NCBI RefSeq assembly: GCF_003086295.3
Contig: NC_092055.1
Coordinates: 120,767,192-120,831,191, forward strand
Direction of reading: 5' to 3'
DNA length: 64,000 bases
Origin: Arachis hypogaea
Taxonomy: Eukaryota; Streptophyta; Magnoliopsida; Fabales; Fabaceae
In this document: positions 33,854 to 43,797 of the stretch, one piece after another
How the letters are laid out: every line of letters starts with the position of its first letter
Numbering within the stretch: position 1 is the stretch's first letter
Position numbers and translations under genes: made by a program
The notes under the pieces: generated by a model
What the model was told of the DNA's origin: nothing
Databases searched by the model: none
The model's input: the letters and a program-made list of their open reading frames with translations, nothing else

Positions 33854-34859
33854 CTAGACAAATAAAATAGAAGACTAATAGGTTGAGAAGCAATAATATC
33901 TCAGAGTTTTTGATTGAAGCTCAGATTCTAATTAGATGAGCGGGACTAGTAGCTTTTTGCTTCTGAACAGTTTTGGCATCTCACTTTATCCATTGAAGCT
34001 CAGAGTGATTGGCATCTATAGGAACTTAGAATTCAGATAGTGTTATTGATTCTCCTATTTCAGTGTGATGATTCTTGAACACAGCTATTCTATGAGTCTT
34101 GGCCGTGGCCCTAAGCACTTTGTTGTCCAGTATTACCACCGGATACATAAATGCCACAGACACATAATTGGGTGAACCTTTTAGATTGTGACTCAGCTTT
34201 GCTAAAGTCCCCAATTAGAGGTGTCCAGAGTTCTTAAGCACACTCTTCTTTTTGCTTTGGATCTTGACTTTAACCGCTCAGTCTCAAGTTTTCACTTGAC
34301 ACCTTCACGCCACAAGCACATGGTTAGGGACAGCTTGGTTTAGCCGCTTAGACCAGGATTTTATTCCTTTAGGCCCTCCTATCCACTGATGCTCAAAGCC
34401 TTGGGATCCTTTTTATTTGCCCTTGCCTTTTGGTTTTAAGGGTTATTGGCTGTTTGCTCTTGCCTCTTGGTTTTAAGAGCTTTTGGCTTTTTCTGCTTGC
34501 TTTTTCTTTTTCTTTCTATTATTATTATTTTTTTTTTCTGCAAGCTTTGTTCTTTGCTGCTTTTTCTTGCTTCAAGAATCATTTTTTTTTTATTTTTCAG
34601 ATTATCAATAACATGTCTCATGTTCATCATTCTTTCAAGAGCCAACATATTTAACAGTCTTAAACAACAAATTCAAAAGACATATGCACTGTTCAAGCAT
34701 TCATTCAGAAGACAGAAAGCATTGCCACCACATGTTACTAATTAGAATTTTTCTTATTAAAAACTCGAAATTTTATTACCTCTTATTCAAAAGATCTACT
34801 ATTTTATTCATGTTTGTTGATGATAAGAAAAATAGACTATAACTTAATTGGGGATAAAA
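33854..34859 (-). other. 3' non-coding internal region of element D
   Basis: This is the counterpart of B 11347-12440 and E 58987-60084, including the purine-rich stretch (minus strand) near 34490-34590. The open frames over 34430-34745 and on the opposite strand reflect this low-complexity composition. Confidence 0.7.
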
Positions 34860-35120
34860 TCAAACTAGACACTGATTACTACTAATGATCATGTAATGAA
34901 GACACAAACATAGATAAGCACTTAGCATAGAGAAAACGAAAAACAGAGAAAGTAAGAACAAGGAACGAGTCCACCTTAGTGATGATGGCATTTCCTTCTT
35001 GAGGCACCAATGATGTTCTTGAGCTCTTTTATGTCTCTTTCTTGCCTTTGTGGCTTGATTCCTAGTGATTTTTGGTATTTCTATCCTCAGTTGCTTCCAA
35101 TAATTATGTGGATGGAAGTG
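34860..35120 (-). pseudogene. C-terminal remnant of the env-position ORF (D)
   Basis: Minus-strand translation starts inside the tRNA-like fragment and gives EIPQGMHFHPHNYWKQLRIE, closely like B (IPETPQGIHFLPHNYWKQLR). It then diverges into a basic, frameshifted tail. The N-terminal part with MAPK... found in B and E is absent. Confidence 0.55.
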
Positions 35121-35179
35121 CATCCCCTGAGGTATCTCTTGATTTGCAGTCACATGTTCTACCACTGAGCTATAGATCC
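35121..35179 (-). ncRNA. tRNA-Cys 5' fragment embedded in element D (not a functional tRNA)
   Basis: Minus-strand GGATCTA-TAGCTCAGTGGTAGAAC-A-TGTGA-CTGCAAA-TCAAGAGAT matches the B copy nearly base for base through the A box and the GCA anticodon loop. As in B, the T arm and 3' acceptor strand are missing. Here it is joined to sequence just after the stem-loop/AAGTTTGGTGT motif, without the MAPK... start. Confidence 0.75.
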
Positions 35180-35198
35180 TTCACATAATTGTTTTACC

Positions 35199-35233
35199 AC
35201 ACCAAACTTAGAATGTTGCTCGCCCTCGAGCAA
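35199..35233 (-). promoter_or_regulatory. Stem-loop plus AAGTTTGGTGT motif upstream of the env-position ORF (D)
   Basis: Minus strand: TTGCTCGAGGGCGAGCAA (35216-35233), identical to the B copy, followed by AAGTTTGGTGT (35199-35209). Confidence 0.75.
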
Positions 35234-35419
35234 AAGAAGAGGAAATAGATGAAGAAGAAGATGTGGAAAGAAAAAACTAGGATTATGAGGAGGGAAGGTG
35301 GGGATCCTGTGGGGTCCACAGATCTTGAAATGATCCTGTGAGGTCCACAGATCTTGAGGTGTCAAGGCATTTACATCCCTGCACCAATTTAGGCATGCAA
35401 AATGCCCTTGCACACAACT

Positions 35420-35593
35420 CTGGGCGTTCAGCGCCAGGTTGGTGCCCATTTTGGGCGTTCAACGCCCATTTACTAGCCATTTCTGGCGTTGAACGCCAGA
35501 ACCATGCTTGTTCTGGGCGTTCAGCGCCAGGATGTTGCCCATTTTGGGCGTTCAGCGCCAGAACCATGCTCTGTTCTGGCGTTGAACGCCAGA
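35420..35593 (-). repeat. GGCGTTNAACGCC palindrome array, internal (D)
   Basis: Six units equivalent to those of B 10526-10698 in number and spacing, in inverse orientation. Frames full of ALNAQN/GAERPE-type peptides across it are products of the repeats. Confidence 0.85.
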
Positions 35594-35726
35594 CAGGTGC
35601 TTCCTCCAGGGTGTGATTTTTCTTCTGCTGTTTTTTATTCCGTTTTCAATTTTTTTATATTTATTTTGTGACTCCACATGATCATGAACCTAATAAAACA
35701 TGAACAACCATGAAAATAAATAAAAA

Positions 35727-35742
35727 TTGGGTTGCCTCCCAA
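35727..35742 (-). promoter_or_regulatory. Conserved post-pol motif TTGGGAGGCAACCCAA (D)
   Basis: It lies 43 bases after the stop of the integrase C-terminal segment. It has the same sequence as in B and differs by one base from E. Confidence 0.7.
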
Positions 35743-35784
35743 CAAGCGCTTCTTTAATGTCTTTAGCTGGACCTTGCTGAGCTT

Positions 35785-36051
35785 TTAATCTAGCTTCAGC
35801 CTTGAGCATTCTTGCTCAATGTTGCCTTCAAGATAATGCTTGATTCTCTGTCCATTGACAATGAACTTCTTATCAGAATCAATATCTTGGAGCTCCACAT
35901 AACCATATGGTGATACACTTGTAATCACGTATGGTCCCCTCCACTGGGATTTCAGTTTCCCGGGGAATAGCCTGAGTCTAGAGTTAAACAACAGAACCTT
36001 CTGTCCTGGTTCAAAGATTCTAGATGACAGCTTTCTGTCATGCCACTTTTT
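35785..36051 (-). CDS. Integrase C-terminal (GPY/F-like) segment of element D, after an in-frame TAA
   Basis: Eighty-eight codons plus stop, directly in frame with the integrase but separated from it by TAA (36052-36054). It encodes KWHDRKL, then LFPGKLKSQWRGPYVITSV, which is the GPY/F-type module of Ty3 integrases thought to help oligomerisation and targeting, and YVELQDIDSDKKFIVNGQ. Element E carries the same TAA at the same codon. The segment has no obvious start codon before Met at 35991. Confidence 0.75.
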   Translation of the reverse strand, partial: KKWHDRKLSSRIFEPGQKVLLFNSRLRLFPGKLKSQWRGPYVITSVSPYGYVELQDIDSDKKFIVNGQRIKHYLEGNIEQECSRLKLD

Positions 36052-37002
36052 TTATTTTTCTTTATATAGCTTGGCATTTTCGAAAGCTGTGAATCTGAAC
36101 TCCTCTAGCTCATTTAGCTGGAGCAATCTTTTTTCTCCTGCTAATTTGGCATCAAAATTTAGGAATCTGGTTGCCCAGTAGGCCTTATGTTCCAGTTCCA
36201 CGGGCAGGTGACATGCCTTACCATACACCAGTTGGTATGGAGAGGTCCCTATAGGGGTCTTGAATGCTGTTCTGTAAGCCCACAGAGCATCATCCAAGCT
36301 CCTTGCCCAATCCTTTCTACGGGTATTTACTGTCCGTTCCAGGATTCTCTTTAATTCTCTGTTAGAGACTTCAGCCTGCCCATTGGTTTGTGGATGATAT
36401 GGAGTGGCCACCTTGTGGCGAATTCCATACCGAACCATGGCAGAGTAAAGCTGTTTATTGCAGAAGTGAGTGCCCCCATCACTGATTAGTACTCTAGGGA
36501 CACCAAACCTGCTAAAAATATGTTTCTGGAGGAACTTCAGCACTGTTTTAGTATCATTGGTGGGTGTGGCAATAGCCTCAACCCATTTTGATACATAGTC
36601 AACTTCCACCAGAATATAAGTGTTTGAGTATGATGGTGGAAAAAGTCCCATGAAGTCAATTCCCCATACGTCAAACAACTCAATTTCCAAGATTCCTTGT
36701 TGAGGCATGGCGTAACCATGAGGCAGATTACCAGCTCTTTGGCAACTGTCACAATTACGTACAAACTCTCGGGAATCTTTATAGAGTGTGGGCCAATAGA
36801 AGCCACATTGGAGGACCTTGGTGGCTGTTCGCTCACCTCCGAAATGGCCTCCATATTGAGATCCATGGCAATGCCATAGGATTCTCTGTGCTTCCTCTCT
36901 GGGGACACACCTACGGATAATTCCGTCTGCACATCTCTTAAAGAGATAGGGCTCATCCCACAAGTAGTACTTTGCATCAGTAATTAGTTTCTTTTTTTTG
37001 TA
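36052..37002 (-). CDS. int: Integrase of element D
   Basis: The open frame extends upstream to 37119, but the part before about 37002 overlaps RNase H out of frame and is not homologous. Real integrase begins near [19 protein letters not shown]. The zinc-binding HHCC region includes HGSQYGGH and [10 protein letters not shown]. The DDE core includes the D of VWGIDFMG, the D of LISDGGTHF and the E of [11 protein letters not shown]. The integrase joins element DNA to the host target. Relative to protease-RT it is in the +1 frame, with no separate strong start, so production would need a frameshift or may be lost. Confidence 0.85.
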   Translation of the reverse strand, partial: YKKKKLITDAKYYLWDEPYLFKRCADGIIRRCVPREEAQRILWHCHGSQYGGHFGGERTATKVLQCGFYWPTLYKDSREFVRNCDSCQRAGNLPHGYAMPQQGILEIELFDVWGIDFMGLFPPSYSNTYILVEVDYVSKWVEAIATPTNDTKTVLKFLQKHIFSRFGVPRVLISDGGTHFCNKQLYSAMVRYGIRHKVATPYHPQTNGQAEVSNRELKRILERTVNTRRKDWARSLDDALWAYRTAFKTPIGTSPYQLVYGKACHLPVELEHKAYWATRFLNFDAKLAGEKRLLQLNELEEFRFTAFENAKLYKEK

Positions 37003-39700
37003 TTCTATTGTACTCCTTGGGTATGAACCTTGCAGCTTTATAGTTTGCAATATCGGCAAACCATGGTGCTTCCTGAATGGCAAATAGATGCTCATCAGGG
37101 AACGTCTCAGAGATCTCAAGAAAGGGGAGGGACGTCCCTTCCATTGGCTCTATCCGGGACAGATGATCAGCCACTTGGTTCTCTGTCCCTTTTCTGTCTC
37201 TTATTTCTATATCAAACTCTTGCAGAAGCAATACCCATCTGATGAGCCTGAGTTTTGAATCCTGCTTTGTGAGAAGATATTTAAGAGCAGCATGGTCAGT
37301 ATACACAATCACTTTTGATCCTACTAAGTATGATCTGAACTTGTCAATGGCGTAAACCACTGCAAGTAGTTCTTTTTCTGTGGTTGTGTAATTTTTCTGG
37401 GCATCATTTAGAACGCGACTGGCATAATAAATGACATGCAGAAGCTTGTCATGCCTCTGTCCCAATACTGCACCAATGGCATGATCACTGGCATCACACA
37501 TTAACTCAAATGGCAATGTCCAGTCTGGTGCAGAAATGACTGGTGCTGTGACCAGCTTGGCTTTCAGCGTTTCAAACGCCTGCAGGCATGCTGTGTCAAA
37601 CACAAATGGCGTGTCAGCAGCTAGCAGATTGCTTAGAGGTTTTGCGATTTTTGAAAAATCCTTTATAAACCTCCTATAGAATCCTGCATGCCCCAGAAAG
37701 CTTCTGATTGCCTTAACATTGGCAGGTGGTGGTAATTTTTCAATTACCTCTATTTTTGCTTGATCCACCTCTATTCCCTTGTTTGAGATTTTATGCCCAA
37801 GAACAATTCCTTCAGTCACCATGAAGTGACACTTTTCCCAGTTTAAAACTAGGTTGGTTTCTTGGCATCTTTTCAGAACAAGTTTCAGGTGATCAAGACA
37901 GGAGCTGAATGAGTCTCCATATACTGAGAAGTCATCCATGAAGACTTCCAGAAATTTTTCCACCATGTCAGAGAAAATAGAGAGCATGCATCTCTGGAAG
38001 GTTGCAGGCGCATTACATAGCCCAAATGGCATCCTTCTATAAGCAAACACTCCGGATGGACATGTGAATGCTGTTTTCTCTTGATCCTGGGGATCTACTG
38101 CAATCTGGTTATAGCCTGAGTAGCCATCCAAAAAGCAGTAATAATCATGACCTGCTAGTCTCTCTAGCATCTGGTCTATGAATGGTAAAGGAAAATGATC
38201 CTTTCTGGTGGCTGTATTGAGCCTTCTGTAGTCAATACACATGCGCCACCCTGTAACTGTCCTTGTAGGAACCAGTTCATTTTTTTCATTATAAATCACT
38301 GTCATGCCTCCCTTTTTTGGGATGACTTGAACAGGGCTCACCCAGGGGCTATCAGAAATAGGATAAATAATCCCAGCCTCCAGTAATTTGGTGACCTCTT
38401 TCTGCACCACTTCCTTCATGGCTGGATTTAGCCGCCTCTGTGGTTGAACCACTGGTTTGGCATTGTCCTCCAATAGGATTTTGTGCATGCATCTAGCTGG
38501 GCTTATGCCCTTAAGGTCACCTATGGACCACCCAAGAGCTGTCTTGTGTGTCCTTAGCACTTGAATAAGTGCTTCCTCTTCCTGTGAATTTAAAGCAGAG
38601 CTTATGATCACTGGAAAAGTGTCACCTTCTCCCAGAAATGCATATTTCAAGGAAGGTGGTAGTGGCTTGAGCTCGGGTTTATGAGGTTTTTCCTCTTTCA
38701 GAAGAAAGTTCAGAGGCTCTTTCATGTCCTCTGAATCCTCCAAATCAGGCTGAACATCTTTAAAGATGTCTTCCAACTCTGATTCGAGACTCTCAGCCAT
38801 GTTGATCTCTTCTACTAGAGAGTCAATGAGATCAACTTTCATGCAGTCTGTTGATGTGTCTGGATGCTGCATTGCTTTGACAGCGTTCAACTTGAACTCG
38901 TCATCGTTGACTCTCAGGGTTATTTCCCCCTGTTGGACGTCAATGAGGGATCGTCCAGTTGCTAGGAAGGGTCTTCCTAGAATGAGAGTGGCACTCTTGT
39001 GCTCCTCCATTTCCAGCACAACAAAGTCAGTGGGAAAGGCGAATGGCCCAACTCTGACAATCATGTCCTCAATCACGCCTGATGGGTATTTAGTGGAACC
39101 ATCAGCAAGTTGGAGACATATCCGGGTTGGTTTAACTTCTTCAGTTAAGCCAAGCTTCCTGATAGTGGATGCAGGTATTAGGTTGATGCTTGCCCCAAGA
39201 TCGCATAAAGCTGTCTTGGTGCAATCACCTTCTAATGTGCATGGTATCAGAAAACTCCCAGGGTCTTTAAGCTTTTCAGGAAAGCTTTTCAGAATGACTG
39301 CACTGCATTCTTCAGTGAGGAGAACTCTTTCTGTTTCTCTCCACTCCTTTTTATGACTCAAGATCTCTTTCATGAACTTGGCATAAGAAGGTATTTGCTC
39401 AAGTGCCTCTGCAAATGGAATCTTTATTTCAAGAGTCCTTAAATAATCTGCAAAGCGAGCAAATTGCTTATCCTGCTCCTCTTTCCGGAGTTTTTGAGGA
39501 TAAGGTATCTTGGCTTTATATTCTTCAACCTTAGTGGTTAAAGAAGCCTTTTTAGAGGGGTTGTTATCAGCACTTGTGTGTGTCTGATCCCTCACTGGCA
39601 ATTGAGTACCAGAGTCAGAAGCTGGAGTGACGTTAGATGCCAACTCACTGTCTGTTCCTGGTGCCTGAACGCCAGAAATGTGCCCATTTTGGGCGTTCAA
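36977..39700 (-). CDS. pol: Protease-reverse transcriptase-RNase H polyprotein of element D
   Basis: An open frame of 907 residues whose first codon in the track is TTG, so the true start is unknown. Protease: [11 protein letters not shown] at residue 166-176 and [12 protein letters not shown] about 239-250. [17 protein letters not shown] about 522-536, [15 protein letters not shown] about 556-570, and the catalytic box [11 protein letters not shown] about 586-596. RNase H: CDASD near 735, [11 protein letters not shown] near 774 and VYTDHAALK near 799. It makes and processes the element's cDNA in virus-like particles. All catalytic residues I can judge are present. The lineage is Athila, from FMDDFSVYG and the style of the protease. 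Confidence 0.92.
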   Translation of the reverse strand: MNAQNGHISGVQAPGTDSELASNVTPASDSGTQLPVRDQTHTSADNNPSKKASLTTKVEEYKAKIPYPQKLRKEEQDKQFARFADYLRTLEIKIPFAEALEQIPSYAKFMKEILSHKKEWRETERVLLTEECSAVILKSFPEKLKDPGSFLIPCTLEGDCTKTALCDLGASINLIPASTIRKLGLTEEVKPTRICLQLADGSTKYPSGVIEDMIVRVGPFAFPTDFVVLEMEEHKSATLILGRPFLATGRSLIDVQQGEITLRVNDDEFKLNAVKAMQHPDTSTDCMKVDLIDSLVEEINMAESLESELEDIFKDVQPDLEDSEDMKEPLNFLLKEEKPHKPELKPLPPSLKYAFLGEGDTFPVIISSALNSQEEEALIQVLRTHKTALGWSIGDLKGISPARCMHKILLEDNAKPVVQPQRRLNPAMKEVVQKEVTKLLEAGIIYPISDSPWVSPVQVIPKKGGMTVIYNEKNELVPTRTVTGWRMCIDYRRLNTATRKDHFPLPFIDQMLERLAGHDYYCFLDGYSGYNQIAVDPQDQEKTAFTCPSGVFAYRRMPFGLCNAPATFQRCMLSIFSDMVEKFLEVFMDDFSVYGDSFSSCLDHLKLVLKRCQETNLVLNWEKCHFMVTEGIVLGHKISNKGIEVDQAKIEVIEKLPPPANVKAIRSFLGHAGFYRRFIKDFSKIAKPLSNLLAADTPFVFDTACLQAFETLKAKLVTAPVISAPDWTLPFELMCDASDHAIGAVLGQRHDKLLHVIYYASRVLNDAQKNYTTTEKELLAVVYAIDKFRSYLVGSKVIVYTDHAALKYLLTKQDSKLRLIRWVLLLQEFDIEIRDRKGTENQVADHLSRIEPMEGTSLPFLEISETFPDEHLFAIQEAPWFADIANYKAARFIPKEYNRIQKKETNY

Positions 39701-39862
39701 CGCTGGATTATGCCCCCATTTGGGCGTTCAACGCCAGATTCTTGCCCATTTCTGGCGTTGAACGCCAATCCTGCCTTGTTTCTGGCGCTGAACGCCAGTT
39801 TTGGGCATGGTCTGGGCGTTCAGCGCCAGCCTTCCACCCATTTTCTGGCGTTTTAGTGCCAG
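39664..39862 (-). repeat. GGCGTTNAACGCC palindrome array inside the gag-pro coding region (D)
   Basis: Seven units of the same palindrome that occurs in the LTR and in the post-pol array. Here they are within coding sequence at the gag/protease border and are translated as ALNAQ, RSAPE, AERPD and the like. The frame changes between gag and protease inside this array (gag stops at 39708). Confidence 0.85.
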
Positions 39863-40868
39863 AATCATTTTTCCCTGGGCTCTTATTGTCCTCAGGTGAA
39901 TCTTTGGTGGGTCGCTTATTTCTTGAATTTTTGATGCCTTGAGGTGGGGTATTTAATGTTTTCCCACTTCTTAATTGAACTGCTTGGCATTCTTCTACTA
40001 TTTGCCTTGATAGCTGCTGCTTTGTTTGCTTAAACTGTTCGTCCATATGTATATTAGCTATCCTTGTCTCCTGTAGCCTATCTTTGAATTCAGCTAGCTG
40101 TTTTGTTAGAAAATCCAATTGCTGATTGAATTCAGCAGCTTGTTTTACAGTACTGAATTCAGCAGTTACTGTTTTAACCTCTTCATTCATGGAAGGGTTG
40201 CTGCTTAGATACAGATGCTGATTCCTGGCAACTGTATCAATGAGCTCTTGAGCCTCTTCGATTGTCTTTCTCATATGGATAGATCCACCAGCTGAGTAAT
40301 CTAGAGACATCTGAGCTCCTTCTGCAAGCCCATAGTAGAAGATGTCTAACTGAACCCACTCTGAAAACATTTCAGAGAGGCATTTTCGTAGCATCTCTCT
40401 GTATCTCTCCCAGGCATCATAAAGGGATTCATTATCTCCTTGTTTAAAGCCTTGGATGTCCAGCCTTAGCTGTGTCATCCTTTTTGGGGGAAAATACTGA
40501 TTCAGGAATTTTTCTGTCAGCTGTTCCCATGTTCTTATGCTGGCCTTAGGTTGGTTATTTAACCACCTCTTAGCTTGATCTTTCACAGCAAATGGAAATA
40601 GTAATAGTCTGTAGACATCCTGATCTATTTCTTTATCATGTACTGTGTCAGTAATCTGTAGAAACTGTACCAGAAACTATATAGGTTCTTCCTGTGGAAG
40701 ACCGGAATACTGGCAACTTTGCTGCACCATGATAATGAGCTGAGGATTCAACTCAAAGCTACTAACTCCAATGGAGGGTATGCATATGCTACTCCCATAT
40801 GAAGCAGTAGAGGGGTTAGAATATGACCCCAGAGTCCTCCTGAACTGTTCATTTCCACTTATGTCCAT
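39708..40868 (-). pseudogene. gag: Gag of element D, with one nonsense codon
   Basis: One frame from ATG 40868 (MDISGNEQFRRTLG) to a stop at 39708, interrupted by a single TAG at about 40677-40679 after QEEPI. Without it, gag would be 386 residues. Capsid-type landmarks: FLNQYFPPKRMTQL, NESLYDAWERYREM and AGGSIHMRK, then a helical region (TKQLAEFKDRLQ) and a basic, proline-rich tail with NNKSPGK-like stretches running into the palindrome array. No CCHC knuckle was seen. It is homologous to gag of B. Confidence 0.85.
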
Positions 40869-41879
40869 GATGGATATATGGATATAACTTGGACTGAATT
40901 ATCTTTTTATTTATTTTATTTTATAAGAAGTAAATACTTAAATAAAATAAAATAACTAAAAAGAATTTGAATTTTGAAATTAAAATATTTTTTTTTCGTA
41001 AAAGAAAATAAAAATTAATTAGTTAAAAAAAGAGAAATTTTTGAAAAAGAGGGAAGATATTTTCGAAAATTAGAGGGAGAGAGTTAGTTAGGTAGTTTTG
41101 AAAAAGTTAAGAAACAAACACAAAGTTAGTTGTTTAGTTGAAACAAATTTTGAAAAGATAAGAAGTTAGGAAGTTAGAAGAGATATTTTGAAAAGATATT
41201 TTTGAATTTAGTGAGGAGAGAGAAAAACAATAAGATAGTACAAGATTTAAAATTTTTAGATCTAATGCTCCTTGTTTTTGAAAATTTTGGAGGGAAAACA
41301 CCAAGGAACACCAAACTTAAAAATTTTAAGATCAAGACACAAGAAAAACTCAAGAACACTTTGAAGACTCACAAGAACACAAGAACATGAAGAAAGAACA
41401 CCAAACTTAAAATTTTTAGAAAACCAAACCAAAATTTTCGAAAACCAAAGGGAATTCAACAAGAAAACACCAAACTTAAAGTTTGGCACACAATTTAATA
41501 GAGAAAATATTATTTATGAAAAAGAAGGTTTTGAAAAGAGTATAAAAGATTCTAACCCAATTACCAAGAACACAGATTAACGCTCTAGCCAAATGAGTTA
41601 TGGAATTTTCGAAAATTTTAAGAAAGATTATTTTTGAAAACACCAAACTTAAAGTTTGGCACAGGATTTAATAGAAAAATTATTTTTGAAAAAGGTTTTT
41701 TTTTTAAAAAATATGATAGCCAATTACCATGAACATAAACACCACGTTCTAAATAACTGAGCTATAAATTTAAAGTGCTTTAACAAGGGATAAATACTAA
41801 AAGACTCTAAACCAAAAAAGAGAATTTTTTTCCTAATCTAAGCAACAAAATAATCCGTCAGTTGTTCAAACACAAACAA
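40869..41879 (-). other. 5' untranslated leader of element D
   Basis: AT-rich. On the minus strand it has TTTTCGAAAA palindromes and four AAGTTTGGTGT motifs (41308-41318, 41398-41408, 41467-41477 and 41640-41650). The last two sit in longer palindromes of the type CCAAACTTAAAGTTTGG. No coding sequence was recognised. Confidence 0.7.
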
Positions 41880-41897
41880 TCCCCGGCAACGGCGCCA
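41880..41897 (-). promoter_or_regulatory. Primer binding site of element D (tRNA-Asp)
   Basis: Minus-strand TGGCGCCGTTGCCGGGGA, an 18-nt perfect complement of the tRNA-Asp 3' end, six bases from the LTR. A single copy, unlike B. Confidence 0.9.
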
Positions 41898-41903
41898 AAA
41901 ACT

Positions 41904-43461
41904 TGGTGCACAAAATTGTTACTCTCTTACAATTTCGCACACATGACCAGCAAGTGCACTGGGTCGTCCAAGTAATACCTTACGTGAGTAAGGGTCGAAT
42001 CCCACGGAGATTGTTGGTTTGAAGCAATCTATGGTTATCTTGTAAATCTTAGTCAGGAAATCAATTATGTTTATCAATTGAACTGTGAGTAACCAGTAGA
42101 GCATAAATTAAAAGTTACTTGTTGTGCAGTAATGGAGAATATGTTGGAGTTTTGGAGATGCTTTGTCTTCTGAATCTCTGCTTTCCTCTGTCTTCTTGTT
42201 CACGCACGCACGTCCCCCTATGGCAAGCTGTGTGTTGGTGGATCACCGTTGTCAATGGCTACCTTCCATCCTTCCAGTGAATACTACGCTCACGCGCTCT
42301 GTCACAGCACGGCTAATCACCGGTTGGTTCTCGATCTGGTTGGAATAGGATTTACTATCCTTTTGCGTCTGTCACTAACGCCCAGCCTTCAGGAGTTTGA
42401 AGCTCGTCACAGTCATTCAATCCTTGAATCCTACTCGGAATACCACAGACAAGGTTTAGACTTTCCGGATTCTCATGAATGCCGCCATCAGTTCTAGCTT
42501 ATACCACGGAGATTCTGATTAAGAGATCTCAGAGATACTCATTCAATCGGATATAGAACGGAGGTGGTTGTCAGGCACACGTTCATGGTTTGAGGAAGGT
42601 GATGAATGTCACAGATCATCACCTCCATCACAGTTAAGCGCGAATGAACATCTTAGATAGGAACAAGCATGTTTGAATGGAAAACAGAAATACTTGCATT
42701 AATTCATCGAGACACAGCAGAGCTCCTCACCCCCAACAATGGGGTTTAGAGACTCATGCCGTCAGAGAATACAAAGTTAGATCTGAAATGTCATGAGATA
42801 CAAAATAAGTCTCTAAAAGTTGTTTAAATACTAAACTAGTAGCCTAGGTTTACAAAAATTGGATAAACTATGATGGATGATGCAGAGATCCACTTCTGGG
42901 GTCCACTTGGTGTGTGCTGGGGCCCACTTGGTGTGTGCTGGGGCTGAGACTTAAGCAATTCACGTGCAGAGGCCATTTGTGGAGTTGAACGCCAGTTTTT
43001 GTGCCAGTTTGGGCGTTCAACTCCAGTTTTTTATCCTTTTCTGGCGCTGGACGCCAGAATTGGGCAGAGGACTGGCGTTGAACGCCAGTTTACGTCGTCT
43101 ATTCTTATGCAAAGTATGGACTATTATATATTGCTGGAAAGCCCTGGATGTCTACTTTCCAACGCAATTGGAAGCACGCCATTTCGAGTTCTGTAGCTCC
43201 AGAAAATCCACTTTGAGTGCAGGGAGGTCAGAATCCAACAGCATCAGCAGTCCTTTTTCAGCCTGAATCAGATTTTTGCTCAGCTCCTTCAATTTCAGCC
43301 AGAAAAATACCTGAAATTACAGAAAAACACACAACTCATAGTAAAGTCCAGAAATATGAATTTTTCCTAAAAACTAATGGAAATAGACTAAAAACTAACT
43401 GAAACATACTCAAAACTATATGAAATTAACCCCAAAAAGCGTATAAAAAATCCGCTCATCA
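41904..43461 (-). repeat. 5' LTR of element D (right copy)
   Basis: 1558 bp, the same length as the left copy with about 15 substitutions by eye. TSD GCCCT follows at 43462-43466. Confidence 0.93.
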
Positions 43462-43783
43462 GCCCTCATGTGTGACTTGGAGCATATCCCAGATTTCCTC
43501 TACTGTTTTGCATCTTGAAACCTTCAGGTATTCCTTGAAGTTGGTTGCACAGTTCAGCATGTTGACAACCTTGACTTTTAGTTTCACCTCCTTTTCTTTT
43601 CTTTTCTTTTCTTTTTAATCTCCATTCCCTTCAATTCAATAGTTGTAGTTTTTCCCATTGAAGAATGGAGGTCTGTTGTTGGACTATCCTTCTATCAGAG
43701 TATAAGCCACTGTGTTGAAATCTATGTTGTCCGCCATCAGGATCTTTCCTCCAAGCTGTGAAGCTTGATCTCTTTGAGACCAA
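43462..43783 (-). pseudogene. gag start of element J
   Basis: Minus-strand reading starts near MADNIDFNTVAYTLIEG (ATG near 43733), has stops soon after, and continues with RPPFFNGKNYNY, KVVNMLNCATNFKEYLKV and TVEEIWDMLQVTHEG, typical of the copia-type gag (UBN2) N-terminus. It is cut by element D after THEG. Confidence 0.75.
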
Positions 43784-43795
43784 GCTCTGATATCA
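43784..43795 (-). promoter_or_regulatory. Primer binding site of element J (initiator tRNA-Met)
   Basis: Minus-strand TGATATCAGAGC, two bases from the LTR end. The usual plant copia site is TGGTATCAGAGC, so one base has changed. Confidence 0.8.
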
Positions 43796-43797
43796 AT

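Larger units (their letters stand above)
32259..43461 (-). mobile_element. Element D: young Athila-type Ty3 retrotransposon with gag-pro-pol
   Basis: A complete structure in minus orientation: two 1558-bp LTRs (32259-33816 and 41904-43461), TSD GCCCT, tRNA-Asp primer site, leader, gag, protease-RT-RNase H, integrase, palindrome array, env-position remnant with a tRNA-Cys fragment, and 3' stem-loop. By eye I counted about 15 LTR differences (roughly 1%), so insertion is recent. Gag has one nonsense codon and the RNase H/integrase junction changes frame. RT is open with an intact MDD box. It is a candidate source of enzymes for elements like B, though not obviously functional itself. Confidence 0.93.

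Noticed and set aside
36977..37119. N-terminal extension of the integrase frame ([10 protein letters not shown]...)
   Set aside because: It overlaps RNase H in another frame and has no integrase homology.
43597..43616. TTTTC microsatellite as a functional element
   Set aside because: A short simple repeat inside decayed gag of element J, most likely slippage.
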